A DNA stretch of 64,000 nucleotides from UBA7672 sp047601145 (GTDB lineage: Bacteria; Pseudomonadota; Alphaproteobacteria; Caulobacterales; Hyphomonadaceae): contig JASGJW010000005.1 of the NCBI GenBank assembly GCA_047601145.1, positions 310,001 through 374,000 of the forward strand, read 5' to 3'. Shown in pieces: positions 18,665 through 27,486 of this stretch. The notes beneath the pieces are model-generated. The model ran no database searches and was not told the DNA's origin. It was given only the letters and a program-made list of their open reading frames with translations. Position numbers and translations under genes: made by a program. How positions within the stretch are numbered: position 1 is the first letter of the stretch; each line of letters begins with the position of its first letter.

Positions 18665-19504
18665 ATGAACTTCGAAAAACTCTTTCCTGGCCTGAACGAC
18701 TTCTTCGACCAGCTTCCGCTGCTCGGTAAGGTCAATCTCGGCTTCTTCACCCTGCTCGACATCTTCGCTCTCTTCGGCGCGATGCACCTCGTCGGCATGG
18801 CGCTGATCGGAGGCTGCTCGATCCTCATGAACGTCCGGTTCTGGGGCGCCGGCATCACCGCGGAAACGCCCGCCCAGGTCGAAAAAAACCTGCGCGTGTG
18901 GCTCTGGGTCGGCATCGGCATGGCCATCTTCTCGGGCCTCATCATGGGCGCGCTCACCTCGAGCAAGCTCTACGGCTCGGCCGCCTTCTTCTCGAAGATC
19001 ATGGCGCTCATCGCCGCCGTGACCTTCTCCTTCGGCGTCACCAACTCGATCGCGAAGTCAGACGGCCAGGTCAGCCGCAACGCCCTCATCGCCGCCGCTG
19101 TCGCGATGGTGTTCTGGGCGATCTCGCTGCTGGTCTTCCTCTCGACCGAAGTGGTCAACGTGGGTCTCTTCCACGTCATCACGGCCTGCTACGGCATCCT
19201 CCTGATCTTCGGATCGCGGATTAACCGCATCATCGCCGCGGCGACCTACGCCGTTCTGTTCGGCGGCACGTTCATCATGTACTGGATCGCCGGCTTCAAC
19301 AGCTATGATCAGATCTATCTCGACATATCGATGTGGGCGATGATCATCGGCCTTGTCGTCGTTCTCGGCCTGATCTTCATGGAACTGCGCCAGAAGGATC
19401 GCGTCGACTCGGCCACGCCGCTCGCGCGCCTCATCGCCGTGTTCTCCTTCCTGACGTGGGTCACAGTCGCCGCCGGCGGCCGCTGGATCGGCTTCAGCCC
19501 GTAA
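18665..19504 (+). CDS. Membrane protein, DUF6644-like (second of pair)
   Basis: The 279-residue protein has about seven membrane helices and no soluble domain. H41 in FGAMHLVGMALIGGCS followed by NVRFWG repeats the H41/DLRMMG pattern of the preceding protein. Another histidine lies in VGLFHVITACYG. The gene starts 4 bp after the first member, so the two should be co-translated and may form a complex with the cytochrome encoded upstream. The operon ends at a strong terminator. Function is unknown. Confidence 0.7.
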   Translation: MNFEKLFPGLNDFFDQLPLLGKVNLGFFTLLDIFALFGAMHLVGMALIGGCSILMNVRFWGAGITAETPAQVEKNLRVWLWVGIGMAIFSGLIMGALTSSKLYGSAAFFSKIMALIAAVTFSFGVTNSIAKSDGQVSRNALIAAAVAMVFWAISLLVFLSTEVVNVGLFHVITACYGILLIFGSRINRIIAAATYAVLFGGTFIMYWIAGFNSYDQIYLDISMWAMIIGLVVVLGLIFMELRQKDRVDSATPLARLIAVFSFLTWVTVAAGGRWIGFSP

Positions 19505-19526
19505 GCGAGGCACGAATGCGAAAGGC

Positions 19527-19556
19527 AAAACCCCGGAGAGCGATCTCCGGGGTTTT
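19527..19556. terminator. Strong bidirectional intrinsic terminator
   Basis: AAAACCCCGGAGA, a GCGA tetraloop, then TCTCCGGGGTTTT: a 13-bp perfect stem with A and T tracts, serving the membrane-protein operon (+) and the chemoreceptor gene (-). Confidence 0.92.
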
Positions 19557-19580
19557 CTGTTTCTGGAGTAGCCGCAGCGC

Positions 19581-20987
19581 CTACGACGCCAGACGCGCCC
19601 GCACGCCCGGTTGGGAAGACCGGACCCGTGCGCCCGCCTGATGGGAAGGGGCCCGTATCCGGCCGCCGCTCGATGCGGGCGGAGCGCCAACGTCGAACTG
19701 CCCGACGAGCGCCGCGAGTTCGGAAGATTCGTGCGCCAGCGTCCGCGACGCCGCAGTCGATTCCTCGACCATGGCGGCGTTCTGCTGCGTGACCTGGTCC
19801 ATCTGGTTGATCGCGGAATTGACCTGCGCCAGGCCTGTGGACTGCTCCTGCGACGAAGACGAGATTTCCGAGACCAGCTGGCTGATCCTGCCGATCTGAT
19901 CGAGAATCCGGACCAGCGAGTCGCCGGCGCGCCCCACCAGCTCCACGCCCGTCTCGACCTGCCTCGAACTCGCGGAGATCAATCCCTTGATCTCCTTGGC
20001 AGCATCGGCCGAGCGCTGGGCCAGCGCACGCACTTCCGAGGCAACAACAGCAAAGCCCCGGCCTGCCTCGCCCGCCCGCGCGGCCTCGACACCCGCATTG
20101 AGCGCTAGCAGGTTTGTCTGGAAGGCGATCTCGTCGATGACGCCGATGATCTGGCTGATCTTCCTCGCCGACCCCTCGATCTCGCTCATGGCCGCCACGG
20201 CCTGGCTGACGACTTCGCCGCTGGCCTCGCCATCCTTGCGCGCGGTGGCGACGGCCCGGTTGGCCTCGAGCGCGCCCTCGGCTGATTTGCGGACAGTCGC
20301 CGTGATCTCGTCCAGCGCAGCGGCAGTCTCCTCCAGTGAAGCGGCCTGCTGCTCCGTCCTGTGCGAGAGCGCATCGGCCGCCTGGCTGATTTCTGCGGCG
20401 CTTGTCTGGAGGCCGCCGGTCCCGGCTGCAATCGTGGCCATCGCGCTTTGCAGCCGCGACATGGCCTCGTTGAAGTCGTTGCGCAGCACTTCATAGTCGG
20501 CGGGGAATGGCGTGCTCAGGCGAACCGTCAGATTGCCTTCCGCCGCCTGCTTCAATCCGGCGCCGATCGAGAAGACGATCTTTCGCTCGTTCTCGACCTC
20601 GGTCACGTCGGTTGCGAACTTCACGACCTTGAAAGGATTGCCGTGGTCATCGACGATCGGGTTGTAGGACGCCTGGATCCAGATTTCCTTCCCGCCCTTT
20701 CCGATGCGGCGATACTTGGCCGCCTGGAAATGTCCCTGCCGCAGGTCGCTCCAGAATGCCTGGTACTCCGGTGACTGGCGGTAGGCGTCGTCGACAAACA
20801 TGCTGTGATGCTTGCCGCGGATCTCCTCGACCCCGTAGCCGAGCGTTTTGCAGAAGTTTTCGTTGGCTGTCAGGATCGTGCCATCGAGCGTGAACTCGAT
20901 GACCGCTTGTGAGCGATCAAGAGCGGCCAACATGGCCTTCGATGTGTCGACGCGGGCGGCACGGTCGCGATTGAACAAGGACGTCAT
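19581..20987 (-). CDS. Soluble PAS-domain methyl-accepting chemotaxis protein
   Basis: The ATG at 20987 is preceded by AGGGGA at 6 bases; a TTG 15 bases earlier is less likely. The 468-residue product has a PAS domain (about 25-130; GTILTANENFCKTLGYGVEE, YNPIVDDHGNPFKVV), a linker, and a signalling domain with the conserved tip EIAFQTNLLALNAGVEAARA and GFAVVASEVRALAQRSA. There is no transmembrane segment, so it is a cytoplasmic receptor, perhaps sensing redox or a small molecule as BdlA- and Aer-type proteins do. No che genes lie nearby. Confidence 0.93.
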   Translation of the reverse strand: MTSLFNRDRAARVDTSKAMLAALDRSQAVIEFTLDGTILTANENFCKTLGYGVEEIRGKHHSMFVDDAYRQSPEYQAFWSDLRQGHFQAAKYRRIGKGGKEIWIQASYNPIVDDHGNPFKVVKFATDVTEVENERKIVFSIGAGLKQAAEGNLTVRLSTPFPADYEVLRNDFNEAMSRLQSAMATIAAGTGGLQTSAAEISQAADALSHRTEQQAASLEETAAALDEITATVRKSAEGALEANRAVATARKDGEASGEVVSQAVAAMSEIEGSARKISQIIGVIDEIAFQTNLLALNAGVEAARAGEAGRGFAVVASEVRALAQRSADAAKEIKGLISASSRQVETGVELVGRAGDSLVRILDQIGRISQLVSEISSSSQEQSTGLAQVNSAINQMDQVTQQNAAMVEESTAASRTLAHESSELAALVGQFDVGAPPASSGGRIRAPSHQAGARVRSSQPGVRARLAS

Positions 20988-21166
20988 CGCATTTCCCCTC
21001 AATGTGCTAGGAGAAAATACTGGATGCGAGTTAATCCGGTCTGAAGAAAACCCTCACGGAAATTAACGATTGCAACAAGGACGGAGGCTGGCCGAACGCG
21101 CCGCGGGCATCCGTTGACGCGCATGCCGCTTCTCCGCAATCGTCCCTGCCGCAGGGGTCGGCCAGC

Positions 21167-21715
21167 ATGACAACATTCGAATATGTGAGCGTTCTACTGG
21201 CGATCGTCATCTCGCTGGCGTTCACGCACCTGGTCATGGGCATTGTGCGGCTGATCCAGTCGCGCGGGATCAAGCTCTCCTTCGTCTATCTCGGCTGGAT
21301 CGGCCTCCTCCTGTTTTTCTGCGTCGACTACTGGTTCTCCATCTGGCACGCGCGCAATGCAGACGTATGGACGCTCGCCTTCGTCGCCTTCCTGCTGCTG
21401 ATGGTGACTGTTCTCTACGCCACATGCGGCTTCGCCGTACCCGAAGCCGCTGTATCGGACGGTGTGAATCTCGACGAATTCCATCGCGCCAACCGCCGGA
21501 AATATCTCGGCGCGCTGTTTGTCTACACGGCGCTCGGCTTCTTCGGAAATCTCATCATCGCCTCGCTCCAGCTCGCCATGATCGTCAGCGTCGCCCAGCT
21601 TGTGCTGATCGGCATCGCCTGGTTATGGAGTGACCGCCGGGTGCAGATCGTGACGCTGGCCGGCATGTACGCCGTTACGGGCTGGTACGCCTTCACCTTC
21701 ATCCCGGCTCTTTGA
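21167..21715 (+). CDS. Small integral membrane protein, unknown
   Basis: This 182-residue protein has about five hydrophobic helices (EYVSVLLAIVISLAFTHLVM, then SFVYLGWIGLLLFFC and others) with a short loop EAAVSDGVNLDEFHRANRRK between helices 3 and 4. H17 in the first helix and W/Y-rich segments are visible, but I recognise no family. The ribosome-binding site is weak. It stands alone between a chemoreceptor and a convergent secreted-family gene. Confidence 0.65.
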   Translation: MTTFEYVSVLLAIVISLAFTHLVMGIVRLIQSRGIKLSFVYLGWIGLLLFFCVDYWFSIWHARNADVWTLAFVAFLLLMVTVLYATCGFAVPEAAVSDGVNLDEFHRANRRKYLGALFVYTALGFFGNLIIASLQLAMIVSVAQLVLIGIAWLWSDRRVQIVTLAGMYAVTGWYAFTFIPAL

Positions 21716-21758
21716 ACGGCCGGCGTGTCCGGCAAGCGGCTCGTAACAAAAGCCCCGG

Positions 21759-22772
21759 CTACTCCGCATCCCCCGCCACCGTCTTGATCCCGCGCGTCTC
21801 GTCGCGCCGCGCGCCAGCGAGAATGCCCGGCAGTGCGTAATTGCCTTCGTGGCAGGCGTATTCGTACATGCGCTCGCCATCCTGGCGGAACGTCATTTCG
21901 CCACGCCAGGGCTGCGTGAACGCGTCCTTGTCCTCGACCGTGAACTCGTAATGGATCGCCTTCTCACCCACGCGCGAGAAGCGCTCCGTGACGGTGGGGT
22001 TCTCGCCGACATAGTAGCTGTCGCCCATGTTCGGCCGCACGCGGATGTCGGGGTGGAAGTTCCGCGTCTTCACCACCAGCGTGTCGCCCTCCCACCAACC
22101 GACCGAATCTCCCAGCCACGCGTTGAACCCGCCGGGCTCGCGCTTGTCGCCGATCGGGATCACGCGCGAGTCGTGGATCATCTCCGCCGTGATCACCACA
22201 TGCGTCGGCGTCTGCACGATCTGATAGTGATTGTTGTAGAGCACGTTGATCATCGGCGGCCCGCCCGTCGATCCGAAGCCGACAATGCAGCGCTCGCCTT
22301 GTGGCCTGATCTCGGGCCCGTCGAACGTCTCTCGCACCTTCGCCAGCCGCGTATCGAAATAGGTCTTCGCCGCTTTGGTGTAGGGAATGCGCCCGTCCGG
22401 CGGATCGACGATCCACGAAGACCGCGTCTCGCCGTTCACGACGCCATAGGTCGTGCCCGGGTCAATCCAGAAAGTGTTGTAGCCGGCATTGGCGTTGCGA
22501 TCCGTCGGTGCGCCCTCATTGGGATTGGTGCGGCCATTGGTGGCCTTCATCATCTGCGCCCGCGACTGCTCCATCTGCTTGGCGCGCTCTGGCGGTATCT
22601 CCTGTGTCTTGAACGAGGCCGGGCGCTCCAGCGTCGTCAGGCTTGCATTGGTCCACACGCCCTGCAGGTCCGGCTTCCCGTCCGGTGTCCGCGGCGCCTT
22701 CCAGCTCTCCTGCGCCACAGCCTCGCCGCACAGCAACGCCGCCAGGCAAACGCCAACCACTGCGCCTTTCAT
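21759..22772 (-). CDS. Uncharacterised secreted-family protein (copy C of 4)
   Basis: The ATG at 22772 has AGGAGG 5 bases upstream and is followed by a signal peptide (KGAVVGVCLAALLCGEAVAQ), giving 337 residues. After the cleavage site comes KAPRTPDGKPDLQGVW, a start shared with copy D. GERCIVGFGSTGGPP, WLGDSVGWWEGDTLVVKT, TERFSRVGEKAIHYEFTVED and YEYACHEGNYALPGILAGAR match copies A and B. The Asp/Gly-rich centre suggests an enzyme or binding protein in the periplasm, but no known active site is visible. Confidence 0.8.
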   Translation of the reverse strand: MKGAVVGVCLAALLCGEAVAQESWKAPRTPDGKPDLQGVWTNASLTTLERPASFKTQEIPPERAKQMEQSRAQMMKATNGRTNPNEGAPTDRNANAGYNTFWIDPGTTYGVVNGETRSSWIVDPPDGRIPYTKAAKTYFDTRLAKVRETFDGPEIRPQGERCIVGFGSTGGPPMINVLYNNHYQIVQTPTHVVITAEMIHDSRVIPIGDKREPGGFNAWLGDSVGWWEGDTLVVKTRNFHPDIRVRPNMGDSYYVGENPTVTERFSRVGEKAIHYEFTVEDKDAFTQPWRGEMTFRQDGERMYEYACHEGNYALPGILAGARRDETRGIKTVAGDAE

Positions 22773-22960
22773 CCGATCCTCCTGTCGCCGCCCGCCGCTT
22801 TCGGCGTGACACCACATCAGGCGCGCACGTCGCCAACGGGTCAACCGTTTGCCCCATGCCCGGACGCGACGAGAACCTGTCACGTCCGGGCGATCAGCTA
22901 CGCGTTTCATTGGAGGGAGCTGAGGCGACCACGAGAATCACCCGTCATGGCCGCCAACGA

Positions 22961-22990
22961 AAAACCCGCCGTCTTGCGACAGCGGGTTTC
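22961..22990 (-). terminator. Intrinsic terminator of the DUF6152 gene
   Basis: AAACCCGC at 22962-22969 pairs with GCGGGTTT at 22982-22989, with an inner GTC-TTGC-GAC stem. On the minus strand the hairpin is followed by TTTTTC. Confidence 0.85.
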
Positions 22991-23017
22991 GTAATCACGT
23001 CGGAAGAAACAGATCGC

Positions 23018-23545
23018 TTAGGCCGGGGCCGCCGCGTTGCACTGTTCCTGCTTGCCGCCCTCGGTCGCGTCCGAACCATCCTTCGGAGCACCCGTGCCCG
23101 ACGAACCGACGAACAGTTTGCAACCGTTCGGGAACGTCACGTCACGGCCGTTGGCCTTGCAGGTTTTCTTCTTCGTCTTCGGGTGGATGTCGCAAAGGGC
23201 GTCTTTCGACTGGTAGCCGCGAACCACGACTTCCGTGCCAACCTTCAGCGAGTCCTTCTTGATGCCCGTGCGGAGCAGCGTGTTCGGCGTGCCGCCTTCG
23301 ATGGCCCAGTTATACGTGGTGCCAGCCTTGGCTTTGCCTTTGCCGTCCGTGTCCGGAACAGTGATGTGGATCCAGGTGTGCGGGTTGACCCACTCGACCG
23401 TCACAACCTTGCCCTTCAGGAGCACAGGTGCGTCAGCGTCGAATTCCGCCGCGAAGGCGTGGTGGGCGTAGGCGGCCGTGCTGGCGCCAACGGCGGTCAG
23501 GGCGGCGAGGGCCAGACCGGCGACCACAAGACGGGTCTTCTTCAT
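23018..23545 (-). CDS. DUF6152-family secreted protein
   Basis: The 175-residue protein has a signal peptide ending at AAYA, immediately followed by HHAFAAEFDADAPVLLKGKV and TVEWVNPHTWIHI, the hallmarks of DUF6152 (an OB-fold-like periplasmic domain of unknown function). RGYQSKDALCDIHPKTKK and the four cysteines in the C-terminal half could form disulfides. Members are often found beside the secreted family seen here at 21759 and 23873, which flank this gene on the same strand. GGAGGAAG precedes the start, and a terminator follows. Metal binding through the N-terminal His-His is possible but not shown. Confidence 0.82.
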   Translation of the reverse strand: MKKTRLVVAGLALAALTAVGASTAAYAHHAFAAEFDADAPVLLKGKVVTVEWVNPHTWIHITVPDTDGKGKAKAGTTYNWAIEGGTPNTLLRTGIKKDSLKVGTEVVVRGYQSKDALCDIHPKTKKKTCKANGRDVTFPNGCKLFVGSSGTGAPKDGSDATEGGKQEQCNAAAPA

Positions 23546-23872
23546 CTTCTACTTCCTCCAGCTCCTGGGGTGGGCGCCGCCAGGGATTTCTTTGCCAGGG
23601 TCGAGACGACAGGTCAGTCGCTGTCCGCCCGTGCCCTCTGAAACTACGGCCCTTTTACTCCGGGGTGTCCCCGTCCTCAAGGGTTCAACTGTCACACAGT
23701 CCGCCTGCTTTGCAGAGGGGAACCCGGGAAAGAGCCCAGATTCAACCTGTGTTTTGACCCGTCCGGCCGTCCCTGCCTGCAGGCGGTCTGCCCTGCTCAC
23801 GCTTTGTTTAACGCTCGCGTCAGCGAAGTCCGCCGGCGCAACCCTTGGGCTGCCCCGGCGTCTTCATTGACC
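23546..23872. other. 327-bp intergenic region upstream of the DUF6152 gene
   Basis: No coding frame is convincing. It separates two minus-strand genes and should hold the DUF6152 promoter. Only a small CGGGG-TGT-CCCCG hairpin stands out (about 23661-23673); I see no clear promoter or terminator. Confidence 0.5.
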
Positions 23873-24817
23873 TTAGTTGCCTTCCTTGGCGCGTTCTTCG
23901 GCTTCACGCTTCGCACGCTCCAGCGCCGGACCCGGCAGCGGGTTCTTGCGCAGGTGGCCGTACATCAGCTCTTCAACGAACTCGACGCACTTGAACTGCT
24001 GCAGCTGGGCGTCTTCACCCACGCGCTTGTAGAGGTTGAAGGCGATCTTCCACGGCTTGGTGTAGACTTCTTCGTCCTCGATCGTCGCTTCATAGCGCAT
24101 CGTATGGTCAGAGGTCGGCGTCCAGCGCTCGGTGACCTTGGTGGTCGAGCCGTGCAGGTTGCCCGAACGGTCAAGCCAGGTGTCCGGCAGCAGTCCCGTG
24201 ACTTCGATCACGAACGTGTCGCCATCCCACTTGCCGTAGGACTGACCCATCCACGAATCGACCGGAGCTTCGCCCGGATCTTCGAGGAACACGTTCCGCA
24301 CCGCGCCGGCATATTCGTAGGCGAAGAAGAACGCCTTGTCCGACTGGAAGATCTGGAACGGCTTGTCCATGTAGTTGGCGCGCGGGATGCCCGGCAGGTA
24401 GCACTTCACTTCCGGGTCGTTGTCGACCGCGGCTGCGCGGTTCTCATCACGCGTCGCAAGAGCTTCGGCGGTGTACGGGATCTTGCCATCGCCCTGCACG
24501 ATGCCGATGCCAGCAGGCACCGCGCCGATCGCGCCGAGCGCAACAACGCCAGCCGCCGGGACCGGAACATACGGGCCAGGGCGGAGCTGCAGGGCCGACT
24601 GGGCCGGGTGAGCTTCGATGTTGTAGTTGGCGGTGTTCAGGACCTGCCACACGCCGTTCAGATCCGGGTGGACGCCATCGGGTCCGCGTTTCGCTTTCCA
24701 CGCGGCGGCGGGCGCCGGACCAGCAGCCGCAGCAGTCGCGGTGGACGTCGTGTCGCCCGTGGTCTGGCACGCAGCAAGCGCAGCCGCCATGGCAAGCATG
24801 GATACAATCTTCTTCAT
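23873..24817 (-). CDS. Uncharacterised secreted-family lipoprotein (copy D of 4)
   Basis: The ATG at 24817 (GGGGAGGA upstream) gives 314 residues with a lipoprotein signal (AMAAALAAC, Cys19-20 region). KRGPDGVHPDLNGVW matches the mature start of copy C. WMGQSYGKWDGDTFVIEVTG, TERWTPTSDHTMRYEATIED and VYTKPWKIAF match the central marks of copies A-C, but the C-terminal CHEGNY block is replaced by FKCVEFVEELMYGH. It is therefore the most divergent copy. It lies upstream of the DUF6152 gene on the same strand. Function unknown. Confidence 0.78.
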   Translation of the reverse strand: MKKIVSMLAMAAALAACQTTGDTTSTATAAAAGPAPAAAWKAKRGPDGVHPDLNGVWQVLNTANYNIEAHPAQSALQLRPGPYVPVPAAGVVALGAIGAVPAGIGIVQGDGKIPYTAEALATRDENRAAAVDNDPEVKCYLPGIPRANYMDKPFQIFQSDKAFFFAYEYAGAVRNVFLEDPGEAPVDSWMGQSYGKWDGDTFVIEVTGLLPDTWLDRSGNLHGSTTKVTERWTPTSDHTMRYEATIEDEEVYTKPWKIAFNLYKRVGEDAQLQQFKCVEFVEELMYGHLRKNPLPGPALERAKREAEERAKEGN

Positions 24818-24951
24818 GACTCCTCCCCGTTGGCCCAACCACCACTTCAACGTCCCCTACGACGGATTTCCGTCACCATCTCCGCAAACTGCTGCGGGCG
24901 GTTTATTGAGGACCCAGCGTCGGGCTGACGCACGGGGGAACATACCGACCT

Positions 24952-27486
24952 TCATGCCGAGCGCAATACTCGTGCAGGACCATGGGACAAAGTCGCCCAA
25001 CCGACAGCGACGCCACCGGCTGCGGCCGAAAGAACGGCAATTGTTCCCCCTGTCAGCACCGGTCCCCAATCGAACCGCCATGGCACTTCGAAGACGAGAA
25101 TCACAATCGGGTGAGCCGCAACGACACCCATCGCGACGCCCAGCAACACGGCCGCGAATGCCGCAAGCGCGAACTCAATTGCGTACAGGAAAAGCATCGC
25201 AGGACGCGACGCACCGAAGACTTTCAGCAGCGCGCTCTCTCTCCTTCGCCGCCGCGCTGCAGCAGCGAAAGCGCCGAACAGTACGAGCACGCCCGCCGTC
25301 GTCACCACGCTCGCCATCGCCGTGACCGCCAGCGAGACTTCGCCGAACAGGTCGGCCGCCGTTTCGATCGTCTGGCGCAATTGGAAAGCCAGTATGCCCG
25401 GCCAGCGCGATGATACCGCACCGATCACCTCGGCTTCTTTCTCCCGCGGCATCATCACGATCGCGGCATGGAATGGCTTCATTTCTTCCAGCACGCCGGG
25501 CGACAGGATGAAGGCGACGTTCGCGCCGAATCCGGTCCAGTCGACCTTCCTGATCGAGGCCACCTCCGCCTCGATCTCGCGCAGGAAAACACGAAAACCG
25601 ATCCTGTCGCCCAGCTTCAGGCCGAGATCGCTCGCCGTCCGCTCCTCGACTGAGACAAGCAGCGGCCCGGAGTAATCCTGCGGCCACCAAGCCCCCTGCT
25701 TGATGATCGCCTCGGGTGGTTTCGCCGGGAGATATGTCGTCGGCATCTCGCTCGAGAGCCAGCGCTTCCGCTCCGGCGGCAGCGATTCGACGTCGAGCTC
25801 CTTGCCCTTCACCGTCATCACCCGCGCAATCAAGACCGGCGCGCGGCGGTAGGCCTTGCCGTCGCTGGTATCGATCCCGTGCTCTTTCATCAGCGCGTCG
25901 AACCCTGCGACCTGGTCCTGCGGTATCTGCCGGAAGATCACCGAGGGCGCATTCGCGGGCGCGGTGTCTTTCAATGTGCCGAGCAGATTGGTCTGCACCA
26001 CAGTCACCACCGTCATCAGCGCCAGTCCGAGCCCCAACGCCGGCGCGACAACCGGCGCCAGCGATCCTGGCCCGCCAAGGTTCGACAGCACCAGCCGCAG
26101 ATATCCCCTCGCCCCGCGCGCGCCCATGCGCGCCAGCCGTTTCACGAGGATCGCTGCGCCAACCAGCACGCCATACGCAATGGCGGCGCCGGCCAGCAGG
26201 CCCAACGTCACCAGCGGCCGGGGCGATCCCAGCACCGCCACGAGCACCAGCAACGCCGCAGCCCCCATCGCCACGACACGCTCCAGTCCGGGTACGCGTC
26301 CCAGCGCCTCGCCGCCCTCGCGCCGGAACAATGCCGCCGGCGGCGTCGCACGCGCGCGACCGAGCGGCGGCGTCGCGAACATGACCGCCGCCAGCATTGT
26401 CAGCACGAAAGCCTTCAATAGCGGCAAGGGATATATCCCACCCTCGCCCGACAGCGGGATCGCATCGCCCGCAACCAGCGTCAGCAGCCATGGCGACATC
26501 GCCCCCAACGCCACACCGACGCCTGCGCCTAGTCCCGCCAGCACGGCCAGCTGCATGCCGTACGCTGCGCGTATCGTACCGCTGTCAGCCCCAAGCGCCT
26601 TCAGCGCAGCAATGGAATCGATGCGCGATTCAAGGAATGACGATGTCGCCTGCGCGACGCCGACGCCGCCTGCCACCAGCGCTGCGATGCCGATCACCGT
26701 CATGAACGTGTTGACCATGTCGAGCAGCGTGGCGAGGCCGTCGATCGCGTCCTTCGGCCCGCGATAGCGCATGCCGTCGGCATCCCATTTCGCCTTGAGG
26801 TCAGTTTCGAACGTCTCTGCCGCCTCCGGCTTCAACAGCAGCCTGTAGGCCGAACGGAACAGCGCGCCCGGCGACATCAGGCCTGAACTCCGCAACGCCT
26901 CGATCGACAGGATCGCACGCGGCTCGAACATGCCCGGCGCGCCCACGCGATCAGGCTCGGCCGTCAGCAGCGCCCGCACCTCGACCTTCACCGGTCCGAG
27001 CGACAGCTGGTCGCCCACCTTTACGCCGAGATCCTTCAGGAAGCTTTCGCTGACGCCGACACCCCACACGCCGTCGCGCTGCGCCAGCACATCCTTCAGC
27101 GCAATGTTACGGTCGAACGCGAACTGACCGACGAGCGGAAACGCTCCATCGATCCCGCGCACATCGACCTGCTTCACACGTGCTGGCGCGCGGCCCATGA
27201 GGTCGACCTGCACCGCCTCGCTCACCGTTCCGCGCGCATCGAGCCAGGCCCGCTCCTCCGGCGTCGCCAGCCGCTGCGCCAGCGTCACCGCCGCATCGCC
27301 GCCCAGCAGTTCGCGCGACTGCCGCTCCAGCCCCGCATTGAACGATGTCGTGATCGACCCTGCCGCGGCGATCGCCCAGGCGCCAAGCGCCAGGCACGCC
27401 AGATAGATCCAGAACCCGCCCAGCCCGCCGGCCAGCTCCCGCCGTGCAATCCGCAGCCACGCGCGTGTGGAGGCGCCCGCGCTCAC
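24952..27486 (-). CDS. FtsX-type ABC transporter permease (YbbP-like)
   Basis: The 844-residue protein has an N-terminal helix, a large periplasmic domain, three helices around VNTFMTVIGIAALVAGGVGV, a second set of helices, a second periplasmic domain, and a final FtsX-like helix triplet (SLAVTAMASVVTTAGVLVLF to the end). This duplicated FtsX layout is typical of YbbP-type exporters, which move lipophilic substrates or act on lipoproteins. It overlaps the ATPase gene by 4 bp (start inside its stop region) and belongs to a minus-strand operon that begins with a DUF3089 esterase-like lipoprotein. In E. coli the ybbAP pair lies beside the tesA esterase, a loosely similar pairing. Confidence 0.92.
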   Translation of the reverse strand: MSAGASTRAWLRIARRELAGGLGGFWIYLACLALGAWAIAAAGSITTSFNAGLERQSRELLGGDAAVTLAQRLATPEERAWLDARGTVSEAVQVDLMGRAPARVKQVDVRGIDGAFPLVGQFAFDRNIALKDVLAQRDGVWGVGVSESFLKDLGVKVGDQLSLGPVKVEVRALLTAEPDRVGAPGMFEPRAILSIEALRSSGLMSPGALFRSAYRLLLKPEAAETFETDLKAKWDADGMRYRGPKDAIDGLATLLDMVNTFMTVIGIAALVAGGVGVAQATSSFLESRIDSIAALKALGADSGTIRAAYGMQLAVLAGLGAGVGVALGAMSPWLLTLVAGDAIPLSGEGGIYPLPLLKAFVLTMLAAVMFATPPLGRARATPPAALFRREGGEALGRVPGLERVVAMGAAALLVLVAVLGSPRPLVTLGLLAGAAIAYGVLVGAAILVKRLARMGARGARGYLRLVLSNLGGPGSLAPVVAPALGLGLALMTVVTVVQTNLLGTLKDTAPANAPSVIFRQIPQDQVAGFDALMKEHGIDTSDGKAYRRAPVLIARVMTVKGKELDVESLPPERKRWLSSEMPTTYLPAKPPEAIIKQGAWWPQDYSGPLLVSVEERTASDLGLKLGDRIGFRVFLREIEAEVASIRKVDWTGFGANVAFILSPGVLEEMKPFHAAIVMMPREKEAEVIGAVSSRWPGILAFQLRQTIETAADLFGEVSLAVTAMASVVTTAGVLVLFGAFAAAARRRRRESALLKVFGASRPAMLFLYAIEFALAAFAAVLLGVAMGVVAAHPIVILVFEVPWRFDWGPVLTGGTIAVLSAAAGGVAVGWATLSHGPARVLRSA

